This document shows positions 8,454 to 17,761 of a stretch of 64,000 nt of DNA, in pieces. The DNA is from Elusimicrobiota bacterium. GTDB taxonomy: Bacteria; Elusimicrobiota; Elusimicrobia; UBA1565; UBA9628. Position numbers and translations under genes: made by a program. The notes beneath the pieces were generated by a model. It did not search any database. It had not been told where the DNA came from and was given only the letters and a program-made list of their open reading frames with translations. The stretch covers positions 1 through 64,000 of the forward strand of contig JACQAZ010000033.1 of the NCBI GenBank assembly GCA_016194705.1, in the 5' to 3' direction. Within the stretch, counting starts at the first letter, position 1. The number at the start of each line of letters is the position of its first letter.

Positions 8454-9386
8454 TCAGTGGCGTAGAGCCAGGACGACCGACGCCGCGAGCGAGTTCCATC
8501 TCACTTTGTTGAGCTTGGCCGCGCCCTGGGCGCCCCCGGCGAGGAACGTCGTGTCCGTGCCCGCCTCGGCGGACCAGCTCTGGTAGGTCCCCGCGATCCC
8601 CACCGACCAGTTCGACGCGGCGACATAGTCCAGGCGCAGCTCGGCGACCGTGCCGGCCCCCGTTGCGGCATGCTTGAAGCTGACGGGGTGCGCCAGGTCC
8701 TGACGGAGGTTCCAGTCGGCCTTGCCCGAATACTTGGCCTTCCAATGGTACTCGTAGGTCAGGCGGAGCAGGAAGTCATCCTCGGCGAACTCGGCGTCGA
8801 CCCCGCTCCAGGGGCCCGTCCACGAGGCGTTGTAGGAGCTGTTGAGACCCGTGATGGGACCCACCGGCGCTCCGCACTGGCCGTTCGGGGCGCAGCTCGA
8901 GTGCGTCTGCACCCCGTTGCTCATGCGCAGGTTCAAGGAGTCGTAGGACATTCCCAGAGGCAGCGGGGAGAGCGAGAACTTCGCCCCGGAGATCCTGGCG
9001 CCGACTCCGAGCGAGACGTCCTGGGTGTAGCCCTTGTTGGCCTTGCTGTCCGACCGGGAGAACTCGAAGGTGCGGCCCGAGCCGCCGAAGTCGGAGTCCT
9101 GCACGTCGCCGTCGACGATGACGCCGCGGCCGAGCTTGAGCCTCCCTTGGAGGACCCCGGCGTACTCGAGGCTCAGCCGGAGCTGGAAGTCGTAGACGAC
9201 CACGCGCCGCCAGGTCAGCTCGGAGAGCACGTCGGGCGAGCCGGGCGTCGCCGGGAAGCCGATGTTCCAGTTGAGGCTGTCCTTGCGGTAGCCTGAGGCG
9301 AGCTCGAGCGTGCCGCGGACCTCCTTTGCGGCGCGGGCGGGGGAGGAGGCCAGCAGCGAGGCGGCAAGGAGCGCCCAGAGGGGCAT
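8454..9386 (-). CDS. Outer-membrane beta-barrel protein, omptin/Protochlamydia-OMP-like
   Basis: 310 residues with a signal peptide ending ARAAKE. The rest alternates hydrophobic and polar residues in the strand pattern of a beta-barrel (for example SELTWRRVVVYDFQLRLSLEY and LLRLTYEYHWKAKYSGKADW), ending with a strand finishing in RH. The layout of W/Y-rich strands recalls the omptin-like barrel family, but I do not see enough to claim protease residues. Stands alone between two plus-strand genes. Confidence 0.6.
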   Translation of the reverse strand: MPLWALLAASLLASSPARAAKEVRGTLELASGYRKDSLNWNIGFPATPGSPDVLSELTWRRVVVYDFQLRLSLEYAGVLQGRLKLGRGVIVDGDVQDSDFGGSGRTFEFSRSDSKANKGYTQDVSLGVGARISGAKFSLSPLPLGMSYDSLNLRMSNGVQTHSSCAPNGQCGAPVGPITGLNSSYNASWTGPWSGVDAEFAEDDFLLRLTYEYHWKAKYSGKADWNLRQDLAHPVSFKHAATGAGTVAELRLDYVAASNWSVGIAGTYQSWSAEAGTDTTFLAGGAQGAAKLNKVRWNSLAASVVLALRH

Positions 9387-9439
9387 CCGGAGGATTATAG
9401 CTTGTTGACATCATCGCGTCGTAACGCTAAAGTAGAACG

Positions 9440-10918
9440 ATGTTCGAGACCGCCGAAGTCGGCAGTTCTTTGGGCAAGGCGCGCTTCAAGAAGATCGCAG
9501 AGTCGCTGCGCATCGACCTGCTCAAGGCCCAGCACGATTTGGCCTCCTCGGGCTTCTCGCTCGTCGTGCTCGTCGGCGGGGTCGAAGGCGCGGGCAAGAC
9601 CGAGTTCGCCAACCTCCTGCTGAGCTGGGCCGACGCGCATTTCGTCGAGACCCACGCGTTGGCCGAGCCCAGCGACGAGGAGCGCGAGAGGCCTCCCGCC
9701 TGGCGCTTCTGGCGGACCCTGCCGGCCCGCGGCAGGACGGCGCTGTACCTCACCTCTTGGTACACGCGGCCCATCGTGGAGCGCGTCTTCAAGAGGAGCG
9801 GCTCCGCCGAGTTCGACCAGAGCCTCGACCGGCTCATCGACTTCGAGCGCATGCTGACCCAGGAGAACGCCTTGGTCGTCAAGCTCTGGTTCCACATCTC
9901 GAAGGCCGAGCAAGCCAGGCGCTTCAGAAAGCTGGAGAAGGACCCCGACCAGCGCTGGCGCGTCACTCCCGTCGATTGGCGGTTCCATAAGAAATACAGG
10001 CGCTTCGAGAAGATCTGCGAGCACGCCCTGATGAAGACGAGCACGGCGGAAGCGCCGTGGCAGATCGTCGAGGCGACCGACCGGCGCTGGCGCAACGCGA
10101 CCGCCGCGCGCCTCATCCTCGAGGCCGTGAAAAAACGTCTGGAGGACAAATCCTCCGCGGAACTCGCCAAGCAGAGAAAACCGGACCGCCCGAGGCCCAA
10201 GCCGGGCAACATCATACGAAAGCTCGATCTTTCCCTCAAATTGAGCGACAAGACCTTCGACCGGGAGCTCGAGAAGCTCCAAGGCCGGCTCGGCCTGCTG
10301 GCCCAGCGCCTGCGCCGCGACCGGAGGTCGCTGATCCTCGCCTTCGAGGGCTCCGACGCGGCCGGCAAAGGCGGCGCGATCAGGCGGATCACCGAGGCGA
10401 TGGACGCGCGGCTCTACCGCGTCGACTCGGTGGCCGCGCCGACCGACGAGGAGAAGGCCCATCCCTACTTGTGGAGATTTTGGAGAGTGCTGCCGCGCCT
10501 GGGCCGCGTGACGCTCTACGACCGCTCCTGGTACGGCCGCGTGCTCGTCGAGCGCGTCGAGGGGTTCGCGGCCCCTTCCGAGTGGCGCCGAGCCTACGCC
10601 GAGATCAACGCCTTCGAGGAGCAGCTCTCGGACTCCGGCACGATCGTGCTCAAGTTCTGGCTCGCGATCAGCGCGGACGAGCAGCTGCGGCGCTTCAAGG
10701 ATCGACAGAAGACCGCCTACAAGCAGTACAAGATCACCGCCGAGGACTGGCGCAACCGCGAAAAATGGGACGCCTACCAGGCCGCCGCCTGCGAGATGAT
10801 CGAGCGCACGAGCACCGATCATGCCCCTTGGGTGCTCGTCGAAGCCGAGGACAAGAAGTGGGCCAGGGTCAAGGTCCTCAAGGCCGTCGTCGACCGGCTC
10901 TCGCGCGAGCTCGACTGA
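9440..10918 (+). CDS. pap: Polyphosphate:AMP phosphotransferase (two-domain PPK2)
   Basis: 492 residues made of two PPK2-like kinase domains, the arrangement of class II PPK2 that turns AMP into ADP with polyphosphate. The C-terminal domain has the active signature EGSDAAGKGGAIRRI (Walker A), WRFWRVLP and LYDRSWYGRVLVERV. The N-terminal domain has a weaker EGAGKTEFA Walker A and LYLTSWYTR in place of DRSWYGR, so it is probably non-catalytic, as in known Pap proteins. The ATG at 9440 follows closely on TAAAGTAGAAC, a likely -10 region. Confidence 0.9.
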   Translation: MFETAEVGSSLGKARFKKIAESLRIDLLKAQHDLASSGFSLVVLVGGVEGAGKTEFANLLLSWADAHFVETHALAEPSDEERERPPAWRFWRTLPARGRTALYLTSWYTRPIVERVFKRSGSAEFDQSLDRLIDFERMLTQENALVVKLWFHISKAEQARRFRKLEKDPDQRWRVTPVDWRFHKKYRRFEKICEHALMKTSTAEAPWQIVEATDRRWRNATAARLILEAVKKRLEDKSSAELAKQRKPDRPRPKPGNIIRKLDLSLKLSDKTFDRELEKLQGRLGLLAQRLRRDRRSLILAFEGSDAAGKGGAIRRITEAMDARLYRVDSVAAPTDEEKAHPYLWRFWRVLPRLGRVTLYDRSWYGRVLVERVEGFAAPSEWRRAYAEINAFEEQLSDSGTIVLKFWLAISADEQLRRFKDRQKTAYKQYKITAEDWRNREKWDAYQAAACEMIERTSTDHAPWVLVEAEDKKWARVKVLKAVVDRLSRELD

Positions 10919-10940
10919 CGCCCTCCGGCCGGAAATATCG

Positions 10941-10946
10941 TATAAT
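10941..10946 (+). promoter_or_regulatory. -10 element TATAAT upstream of the rhodanese gene
   Basis: Perfect TATAAT 40 bases before the ATG at 10986, leaving room for a normal leader with AGAGGT as ribosome-binding site. No convincing -35 was seen. Confidence 0.5.
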
Positions 10947-10985
10947 CCCCTAGACGGTCAAGGACGGACCCCAGAGGTACTCCCC

Positions 10986-11471
10986 ATGAAGAACAAGTTC
11001 AAGACGCCGGACCCCAAGAAGGCCAAGCGCTTTTTTTCCCGCAAGCTCGCGTTCACGACCGGCCCCGTCGAGCTGGGCCGCTGGCTCAAGGAGCGCAAGG
11101 ACATCAAGATCGTCGACGTGCGCGACCCCAAGTCCTACGCGAAGGGCCACATCCCGCGCGCCGTCAATCTGCCCAACGAGAAGTGGCACAAGACCACGGC
11201 CCTCGACAAGAGGAAGACCAACATCGTTTACTGCTACGCGCAGACCTGCCACCTCGCGACCCGCGCCGCGTTCGAGTTCGCCTCCCAGGGCTTCCCCGTC
11301 GTCGAGCTCGAGGGCGGCTTCGAGACATGGAAGGAGAAGGGCCTGCCCGTCGAGAAGCGCTCGGCGCATAAGGCGCGCAAGGCGCAGCCCAAGCTCGAGG
11401 GCCAGCCCGTCGAGGCGCCGGCGCAGCCCGTAGCTCCAACCGGGACCTTCGCGCCGGCCCAGACGAACTAG
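10986..11471 (+). CDS. Rhodanese-like sulfurtransferase
   Basis: 161 residues with one rhodanese domain: KIVDVRDPKSYAKGHIPRAVNLP at the front and the active-site loop YCYAQTCHLATRAA with a cysteine in the expected place, then FPVVELEGGFETWKEKGLP. Transfers sulfane sulfur or serves as a persulfide carrier. No signal peptide, so cytoplasmic. The C-terminal 40 residues are a Pro/Ala/Lys-rich tail. Start at 10986 agrees with AGAGGT upstream. Confidence 0.85.
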   Translation: MKNKFKTPDPKKAKRFFSRKLAFTTGPVELGRWLKERKDIKIVDVRDPKSYAKGHIPRAVNLPNEKWHKTTALDKRKTNIVYCYAQTCHLATRAAFEFASQGFPVVELEGGFETWKEKGLPVEKRSAHKARKAQPKLEGQPVEAPAQPVAPTGTFAPAQTN

Positions 11472-11486
11472 CTCGCGCGGGGGGCT

Positions 11487-12869
11487 TCAGGCCTCTGTCG
11501 TACCGATGCGGATGTGGAAGTGGTCCCGGTGCCCGGGCTCGTAGCTCATCGCGTCCAGGGCCTTCTTGATGTCGGCGGCCTGCTCGGGCTGCTTCGAGAC
11601 GACGAGCCGGGCGTGCTGGGCGAGCAGGTTCTTGTACCGGGTATCCACGAAGATGTTGACGACGTTCATCCTTCTGACCGCGGCGACCACCAGCCTGAGG
11701 TTGCGGTCGACGTCGAAGCGCCCCTTGCCGTCGGCGGCGAAGAAGAGGTCGACGTCCCGGCCGTTCTGGTGGGACTTGTGGCTCCGGATGGGGCCGCCGC
11801 GCTCGTACGAGATGTCCCCGACCTCGAGCGGCCGCGAACCGGGATCGTTGATGTCCTTGGCGATGGCTTGGATCCCGAGGATCATGGCGCTCGTCCCCCA
11901 GCGGCCGTAGCGCACGAACTTGAAGCCGTCTCCGGACCAAGGCAGGGCGACGCCGCCCACGAGCTTTCCGTTCCAGGGAAGCCCTAGCGAGCCAACCGTA
12001 TCGCCGAGCTTCGCGCGCGAGTGCTGGTAAGCTTCCCAGGCCCAATCGGGCAGGTACTGCGGAATGGGATTCTCGACGGGAGGCATCTGGCTCGTGTCGG
12101 GCGGCTCGGTGATGCGCAAAGTCGTCACGGCCCGGCCGACCCCGGCGCCGGCGGTCCGACCGGGGCCGCCGTTTTGCTGCGAGACGGCCGGCGGCGGGGC
12201 CGCGCCCTGGAAGCCGGGGCTCCCGGAGGCTCCGAACTCCCGGCTCGAGGCCGCGTCGGCCTTGGCCAGCTCGCGGGCGCGGGCGGCCTCGTGAGCGAGC
12301 CCGCGCCGCCGCTCCAGCTCCGCGGCGCGCTCGATCTCGCCGTAGCGCTCGGCGACCTCGCCGAGGCTCGCCTTCCCGTCGAAGAGCTTGGCCAAGGCGG
12401 CCTGCTTCGAGGCGTCGCCCGGTCCGACGGCGTTCATGCGCTTCTGGACCTTGCTGAAGATGAAGTCGCTTTCCGCGGGAGTGGGCAGCGTCTCGCCGGC
12501 CGGCGCCACGACGGCGTCGACTTTGTCGCCGTAGCGGCCGCTGAAGGCCAGGTACTGCTTCTCGCAGGCCTTGCGGTCGGCCTTGCCGTCCTTGGGCTTC
12601 GGCGCGGCCTTCTTGTCCTGCTTCTCGTCGCCGCCTTCCTTGGCGGGGGGATCGGCGGCCTCGATGACGTCCGAGAAATCTCCCCCGGCGCCGTCGCTGA
12701 AGCCCTCCTCTGCGGTCTCCTTGGGATCGTCGGGTCGGCGGATCAGCAGGCCGGGCCCGTCGCAAGCGCTCTCCAGCAGCGCGCGGCCCCGATCGCGAGG
12801 GGGGTCCTCGGCAAAGCCGCGGGGGCACGCGGCCAAGAGTAGCGCGAGGGCGGCGAGGGGTCGGCGCAT
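11487..12869 (-). CDS. mepA: Lipoprotein with C-terminal murein endopeptidase (MepA/M74-like) domain
   Basis: 460 residues. The signal sequence ends LLLAAC, a lipobox, so the protein is membrane anchored. A long acidic/Ala-rich linker leads to a C-terminal domain of about 220 residues with the metal-binding motifs of penicillin-insensitive murein endopeptidase: KSHQNGRDVDLFF (HxxGxxxD type) and GHRDHFHIRI. MepA cuts the cross-links of peptidoglycan. It is much longer than E. coli MepA (274) because of the charged N-terminal half. TATCCT about ten bases before the ATG may be its -10 box. Confidence 0.85.
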   Translation of the reverse strand: MRRPLAALALLLAACPRGFAEDPPRDRGRALLESACDGPGLLIRRPDDPKETAEEGFSDGAGGDFSDVIEAADPPAKEGGDEKQDKKAAPKPKDGKADRKACEKQYLAFSGRYGDKVDAVVAPAGETLPTPAESDFIFSKVQKRMNAVGPGDASKQAALAKLFDGKASLGEVAERYGEIERAAELERRRGLAHEAARARELAKADAASSREFGASGSPGFQGAAPPPAVSQQNGGPGRTAGAGVGRAVTTLRITEPPDTSQMPPVENPIPQYLPDWAWEAYQHSRAKLGDTVGSLGLPWNGKLVGGVALPWSGDGFKFVRYGRWGTSAMILGIQAIAKDINDPGSRPLEVGDISYERGGPIRSHKSHQNGRDVDLFFAADGKGRFDVDRNLRLVVAAVRRMNVVNIFVDTRYKNLLAQHARLVVSKQPEQAADIKKALDAMSYEPGHRDHFHIRIGTTEA

Positions 12870-12912
12870 ACAGGAAGGATAGCCCCCGGGGGCGATTTTT
12901 TCAAGGGGGGCG

Positions 12913-13872
12913 TCAGGGCAAGGGGATGCCCCAGAACCGCTTGGTCAAGGTGCCGATTCCGTAGGTCACCGCGACGGCGCCGGAGCTGATGAAGAGGTTG
13001 ATGAGCACCCGTCTGCGCACCTGCATGCCGGAGAGAAACGCCAGGACCAAGGACACGCAGGAAATCATGACTCCCGCCGCGGCCAGGGGCCACTCGAGGC
13101 CGCGGGCGCCGAGCATGACGGGCACGACCGGGATGCAGGCCCCGAGGAAATAGCTTCCGCCGACGAGGAGCGCGGCGCGCCAGGGCCGCGCGGCGGGACC
13201 GCCCGAGCCGCGCTTGCGGTGGAGGAACTCGTCGCGGCCCTCCTCGATCTTCTGGACCTCGCGCTCGGAGCTGGCGCCGAGATACGCGCCGGCCGCCATC
13301 GAGAAGGCTCCCGCGACCGCCACAGACGAGCTGGCCATGAGCACCAGTCGCGGCTCCTGAAGCGAGGCGAAGAAGCCGCTGACCGCGCCGAGGATCTCCA
13401 CGAGGCCGTCGTTGAGCCCCAGGAAGATGCCCTTGATGTCGCCGGGCTCGAGCTTGCCCTTCGAGCTGCGCGCGACGATCTCGTCCTCGTGCTCGAACTC
13501 GTCCTTGAGTATGCCGTAGACCGCCTTGCCCAGGGCGTCGTCCTTGTAGCGCCTCCAGACCTCGAGGTACTTGCGGATCCCGTAGCTCTCGATGGCCTCC
13601 AAGGTCAGCTGGATGGCGACCGGTCCGAAGAGCCGGCAGGCCGCGATGAGGGCGTTGAGCTTGACCCGGCGCCTGAGATCGAGCTCGGCGCGCTCGATCT
13701 TGAAGAACTCCTTCCAAAAAGCCAGGTGGCGCGTCTCGACCGGGATGAGCTCGCCCAAGGTCCTCTTGAGCTCGCCGCCGCTGGTCTTGTGGAGTTCCTG
13801 GTAGAGGGTGAGGTCGAGGAGCTCGTCGAGGACCAGGTCGAGTCCGATGTCGCCCTTCTGCGCGGGGATCAC
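12913..13872 (-). CDS. Ferritin-like domain fused to VIT1/CCC1-type iron/manganese transporter
   Basis: 319 residues. The first about 135 residues form a rubrerythrin-like four-helix segment with metal-ligand style glutamates (LDELLDLTLYQEL, IPVETRHLAFW, ILKDEFEHEDE). The rest is a VIT/CCC1 transporter with LGLNDGLVEILGAVSG and SMAAGAYLGASSEREV, and three or four further membrane helices. Members move Fe2+ or Mn2+ out of the cytosol. Starts at GTG 13872, which overlaps the upstream DUF421 stop (GTGA). Confidence 0.85.
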   Translation of the reverse strand: MIPAQKGDIGLDLVLDELLDLTLYQELHKTSGGELKRTLGELIPVETRHLAFWKEFFKIERAELDLRRRVKLNALIAACRLFGPVAIQLTLEAIESYGIRKYLEVWRRYKDDALGKAVYGILKDEFEHEDEIVARSSKGKLEPGDIKGIFLGLNDGLVEILGAVSGFFASLQEPRLVLMASSSVAVAGAFSMAAGAYLGASSEREVQKIEEGRDEFLHRKRGSGGPAARPWRAALLVGGSYFLGACIPVVPVMLGARGLEWPLAAAGVMISCVSLVLAFLSGMQVRRRVLINLFISSGAVAVTYGIGTLTKRFWGIPLP

Positions 13873-14369
13873 GCGGACTCTTGGCGGGACAGCTCGGATT
13901 TCTTGATCACGCTGACGAAGCCGTCGCTCTCGAGGACCGCCTCGTGGATCTCGTGAAGGTCGTGGATGCCCTGGCGGCGGAGGATGACGCGCAGCTCGTG
14001 GGCGTTGAGCTGCTCGCGATGGAGGTTCTTCGAGATGATCTGTCCGTCGTGGATCAGCAAGGTCGGCCGCCCCTGCAGAAGGTTTTCGATTCCCTTCGAG
14101 CGGTAGGTCAGATAGGAGACCGCGACGCTCAGCGCCAGGAGCACAACGGCGAGCAGGAGCCCTCCGCCCAGGGAATTGTCGCCTCCGTTCATCGCGTTTT
14201 GGACGGCGTTGCTGATCAGCAGGATCGCGACGAACTCGCCGACTCCCATCTGTCCGACCTGGCGCTTGCCGGCCAGGCGCAGCAGCAGGAGGATCGAGAA
14301 ATAGACCACGACCGCGCGGATGACGAGCTGGCCCGCGGGGACCGACGGCTGAAGCAGCTGCTGCCACAT
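13869..14369 (-). CDS. DUF421/YetF-family membrane protein
   Basis: 166 residues. Two or three N-terminal membrane helices (VVVYFSILLLLRLAGKRQVGQM) are followed by the small alpha/beta domain of YetF-like proteins (GRPTLLIHDGQIISKNLHREQLNAHELRVILRRQGI). The motif LLRLAGKRQVGQMGVGEFV is characteristic. Function in the family is unclear. Overlaps the downstream VIT-fusion gene by four bases; the two form an operon. Confidence 0.85.
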   Translation of the reverse strand: MWQQLLQPSVPAGQLVIRAVVVYFSILLLLRLAGKRQVGQMGVGEFVAILLISNAVQNAMNGGDNSLGGGLLLAVVLLALSVAVSYLTYRSKGIENLLQGRPTLLIHDGQIISKNLHREQLNAHELRVILRRQGIHDLHEIHEAVLESDGFVSVIKKSELSRQESA

Positions 14370-14426
14370 GGCGTTATCATAGAAAATTTCAGCCCCGGCG
14401 GCGGGTCCAAGGGTCCGGCAATGAGC

Positions 14427-14432
14427 TATAAT
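14427..14432 (+). promoter_or_regulatory. -10 element TATAAT before the cyclase gene
   Basis: TATAAT ends 18 bases before the preferred ATG at 14451 and lies inside the reading frame that an alternative ATG at 14421 would open, which argues for the later start. Confidence 0.5.
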
Positions 14433-14450
14433 CGTGCCCAGGACGATCCG

Positions 14451-15605
14451 ATGCCCGGACAAAGAAAGTTCGCCGCCATTCTCTTCACCGACATCAAAGA
14501 CTTCACCCGGCGGATGCACCAGAACGAGAAGCAGGCCATGGAGCTCCTGGGCGCGCACAACCTCCTCCTGTCCGCGGCCATCGAGCGCCACGGCGGAAGC
14601 ATCGTGAAGGCCATCGGCGATTCCTACCTTGCCGAGTTCTCCGGCGCGGCGAGCGCGCTGGAATGCGCCCTATCGGCCCAGGACGCGCTCGCCGCCTTCA
14701 ACAGGGGCCGCAAAGAGAGCGATCAACTGCTGGTGCGCATGAGCGTGCACGTCGGGAACTGCGTGAGGAGCAAGGACGACATCCTCGGCGACGTCGTGAA
14801 CCTGGCTTCGCGCATATTGGCCGAGACCCAGCCCGGCGGGATCTTCATTTCCAACGAGGCGTATCGGCAGGTGAAGGGAAAAATCGACTGCGCCTTCGTC
14901 TCCGGCGGCCTGCGCCGCCTCAAAGGCATCCCGGAGCTCGTCGAGGTGTTCGCGGCGGCGCGCCACGGCGCCCTGCCGCTGCTGCCCGCCTATTACGCGG
15001 GACGCCGGGCGTCCTTCACGGGCTCCCTGACTTTGCTGCCTCGCTCGCGGGAGGGCTGGCGGGAGAGCTTCAGGTTCGCGGCCTACTACGCGGCGCTCGC
15101 CGCCGGGACCCTCCTTCTCCTCTGGCTTTTCCTGAGGCTGGACCGCGGGGTCGCGGTTTTTACGAGGCCGTTGGACCTCCTCGACGACTTTCTGCACTTG
15201 GAGGGGCACGGCATCGTCAGCCATTTGTCCTTTCTTGGCCTCGTGTCGCCCTCAAACCGCCGCTTCAGCGGGGCGCTGCTGGCTCTGTTCTGCCAGCTGG
15301 CTTTTCCCTTGGCGGCCGTGCTTTTCTGCGCCGCGCGCTCGGAGGCGCTGCCCGGCGACGCGGCCCGGTTCTGGCTGGGACAGAACCTCTTCCTGATCGG
15401 GGGGCGCATGGTCCATTTCGGCTCGAGGAGCATGGAGCTCTGCCTCTCGTCCGACGCGGGGCTCATCATGCGGCGCTGCGGCCTGGTGGACCATTACGTC
15501 GGCACCGGCTATACCTTGCTCTTTAACGGCCACCTCCTCATGGCCTTCGCGCTGACGGCGTTCGTTCTGCACCGTTGGCGGCGCCCTCCTGCGCCTGTCG
15601 GCTAG
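14451..15605 (+). CDS. Class III nucleotide cyclase with C-terminal membrane domain
   Basis: About 384 residues. An N-terminal class III adenylate/guanylate cyclase catalytic domain (FAAILFTDIKDFT with both metal aspartates' region, IVKAIGDSYLAEF with the adenine-specifying lysine, DDILGDVVNLASRIL with the asparagine and arginine of the active site) appears complete and probably makes cAMP. The C-terminal about 180 residues hold four or five membrane helices of no family I know. This order (catalytic first, membrane last) reverses the common layout. An in-frame ATG at 14421 is possible but overlaps the TATAAT box. Confidence 0.8.
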   Translation: MPGQRKFAAILFTDIKDFTRRMHQNEKQAMELLGAHNLLLSAAIERHGGSIVKAIGDSYLAEFSGAASALECALSAQDALAAFNRGRKESDQLLVRMSVHVGNCVRSKDDILGDVVNLASRILAETQPGGIFISNEAYRQVKGKIDCAFVSGGLRRLKGIPELVEVFAAARHGALPLLPAYYAGRRASFTGSLTLLPRSREGWRESFRFAAYYAALAAGTLLLLWLFLRLDRGVAVFTRPLDLLDDFLHLEGHGIVSHLSFLGLVSPSNRRFSGALLALFCQLAFPLAAVLFCAARSEALPGDAARFWLGQNLFLIGGRMVHFGSRSMELCLSSDAGLIMRRCGLVDHYVGTGYTLLFNGHLLMAFALTAFVLHRWRRPPAPVG

Positions 15606-15665
15606 GCCCAATGGCTTTTCTGAGGTAGGTCCACCGCCTCATGCCTGCTCGCCCGCGGCCGTGAT

Positions 15666-17033
15666 ATGATGATCCCCATGGATACCGCCCCTCCCTCCGC
15701 CGACATCCCCGCTCACAGCGACGCCTACCGCCTGCGCCGCTTCAAGAACTGGTTTCCGCTGGGCATGACCTACGCCGCCTTCTACATGGGCCGCTACAAC
15801 CTCAACGTGGCCTCCACCGAGTTCATGACGCGCTTTTCGCTCTCCAAGGCCCAGTTCGGCATCATCGCGACCGCGGGCTTCTGGACCTACGCGGTCTCGG
15901 TCATGTTCAACGGGCCCCTGACCGACCGTTTCGGCGGCCGGCGCGCCATCCTGATCGCCGGCACGGGTGCGGCGCTCGTCAACGCTTCGATCGGCCTCTT
16001 GTTCATGGGCGGCTGGGCGACCAAGGTGCTGGTCGGCATGAGCCTGCTCTACGCCGTCAACGCCTACTTCCAGTCCTTCGCCGCGCTCTCCATCGTCAAG
16101 ATCAACGCGCCGTGGTTCCGCGTTCCGGAGCGCGGCGTCTTCGGCGGCATCTTCGGCATCATGATCTCGGGAGGCTATTTCCTCGCGATGACGGTCGGCG
16201 GCTGGATTCTGGCGCGCTTCCCGTGGTACTGCGTCTTCCTGATCCCGTCGGCGGCGATCGCGCTGATGTGCGCCGTCGACGCTTTCATGGTCGTCGACAC
16301 GCCCGCGGCCGCGGGCTTTCCGGAGATCAACACGGGCGACGCAACATCCGCGCACGCCGACCGCGAGAAGCCCATCGACCTGCCCTATCTCGTCGCCCAC
16401 ATCTTCAAGAACAAGGTCATCATGACGCTGACCGCCGCCGAGTTCTGCACGGGCTTCGTCCGGCAGGGCGTGCTCTTGTGGTTCGTGCCGTTCCTCAAGG
16501 AGGTCCACAGCATCAAGCCGGGCAGCGTGTTGTTCTCCATCGCCAGCACCGGCATCACCGTCGGCGGCATCGTCGGCGGCCTGCTCTGCGGCTGGCTCTC
16601 GGACAAGGTGTTCGAGTCCAGGCGCCCTCCCGTGGCCTTCGTCTTCTACATGGGCCAGATCGTCTCGCTGTTCCTGCTCGGCCACGCGCCGGGCCCGGGA
16701 GCCGCGTCCTTCCTGATCGGCTTCAACTGCATGTGGATCTTCGGCGTGCACGGGATGCTCACGGGCACCGCGTCGATGGACTTCGGCGGCACCAAGGCCG
16801 CCGCGACTGTCACGGGACTGCTCGACGGCGTTCAATATCTCGCGTCCGGTTTGGCGGGATTCCTCCTGGGCAGGCTTCTCGACAAGTTCGGCTGGGGCGC
16901 CTGGACCTGGATGATCATGCCCTTCTCGCTGATCGGGGGCTGCCTCATGCTCACGCTGTGGAACGCCACGCCCAAGAACACCAAGGTCAGCCTCAAGCCG
17001 GGCGCGGGCCGCGCGCCCGCCGTCGCCGCGTGA
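15666..17033 (+). CDS. MFS transporter, organophosphate:phosphate antiporter (GlpT/UhpC-like)
   Basis: 455 residues and about 12 membrane helices. The N-terminal YMGRYNLNVASTEFM and GPLTDRFGGRRAI loop are typical of the OPA branch of the major facilitator superfamily, whose members exchange glycerol-3-phosphate or sugar phosphates for phosphate. FNCMWIFGVHGMLTGTASMDFGG is another OPA-like stretch. The ATG at 15666 is used here; a second one at 15678 is also possible. Overlaps the HAD gene by GTGA, so the two products may work on the same phosphorylated compound. Confidence 0.85.
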   Translation: MMIPMDTAPPSADIPAHSDAYRLRRFKNWFPLGMTYAAFYMGRYNLNVASTEFMTRFSLSKAQFGIIATAGFWTYAVSVMFNGPLTDRFGGRRAILIAGTGAALVNASIGLLFMGGWATKVLVGMSLLYAVNAYFQSFAALSIVKINAPWFRVPERGVFGGIFGIMISGGYFLAMTVGGWILARFPWYCVFLIPSAAIALMCAVDAFMVVDTPAAAGFPEINTGDATSAHADREKPIDLPYLVAHIFKNKVIMTLTAAEFCTGFVRQGVLLWFVPFLKEVHSIKPGSVLFSIASTGITVGGIVGGLLCGWLSDKVFESRRPPVAFVFYMGQIVSLFLLGHAPGPGAASFLIGFNCMWIFGVHGMLTGTASMDFGGTKAAATVTGLLDGVQYLASGLAGFLLGRLLDKFGWGAWTWMIMPFSLIGGCLMLTLWNATPKNTKVSLKPGAGRAPAVAA

Positions 17034-17761
17034 GCGTCGGGACCGACGAGCTCGGGGCCCTGCTCGGACGCCTCGAATCGCTCAAGGAGGCCGGAGGCTC
17101 GCCCGTGGCGGTCTTCGATCTCGACGACACCTTGCTCTCCACCGACAGACGGCACCTGCGCATCCTTCACGAATTCACGGCGCAGCCCTCCGTGAGGCTC
17201 GGACACCCGGAGGCCGTATCCCGGCTCGGCCGGATCGGCGAGGGCGCGCTGCGCTACTCCATGACCGACACGGCGCGCGCCGCGGGCATCAACGATGAGG
17301 GCTTGCTCGCCGCGCTCAAGGAGTTCTGGTCGGCGCGCTTCTTCACCAACGACTACCTTCTGGCCGACCATCCTGTCCTCGGGGCGCCGCAGTTCTGCCG
17401 GGATGCGTCCGCGCGAGGGGCCACGCTCGTCTATTTCACGGGCCGCGACGAGACGATGCGCGAGGGAACCGCGGCGAACCTGGCGCGTTGGGGCTTCCCG
17501 GAACCGGGGAACCCGTCGGTGCACCTCATCCTCAAGCCGCGCTTCGACCTGCCCGACCTCGAGTACAAGCGCGAGGGCCTGCGCCGCATCGCGAACCTCG
17601 GACCGGTGGCGGCCTCCTTCGAGAACGAGCCGGCGCACCTCAACCTCTTCCATGAGGCCTTCCCCGAGGCCTGGCTCTACCTGCTCGAGACCAAACATTC
17701 GGGCCGGCCCGTCGAGGCCCACCCCGCCTCGCGGCGGATCAGGGATTTCAGGCGCGCCTAG
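17030..17761 (+). CDS. HAD-superfamily phosphatase-like protein
   Basis: 243 residues. The HAD nucleophile motif FDLDDTLLSTD is at about residue 28, motif II is LVYFTGRDETMREG, and the third and fourth motif region includes KPRFDLPDLEYKREG and ASFENEPAHLNLF with an acidic pair. No signal peptide. Starts at GTG 17030, overlapping the transporter stop. Likely acts on a phosphorylated substrate brought in by the OPA transporter; the substrate cannot be read from sequence. Confidence 0.8.
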   Translation: MSVGTDELGALLGRLESLKEAGGSPVAVFDLDDTLLSTDRRHLRILHEFTAQPSVRLGHPEAVSRLGRIGEGALRYSMTDTARAAGINDEGLLAALKEFWSARFFTNDYLLADHPVLGAPQFCRDASARGATLVYFTGRDETMREGTAANLARWGFPEPGNPSVHLILKPRFDLPDLEYKREGLRRIANLGPVAASFENEPAHLNLFHEAFPEAWLYLLETKHSGRPVEAHPASRRIRDFRRA

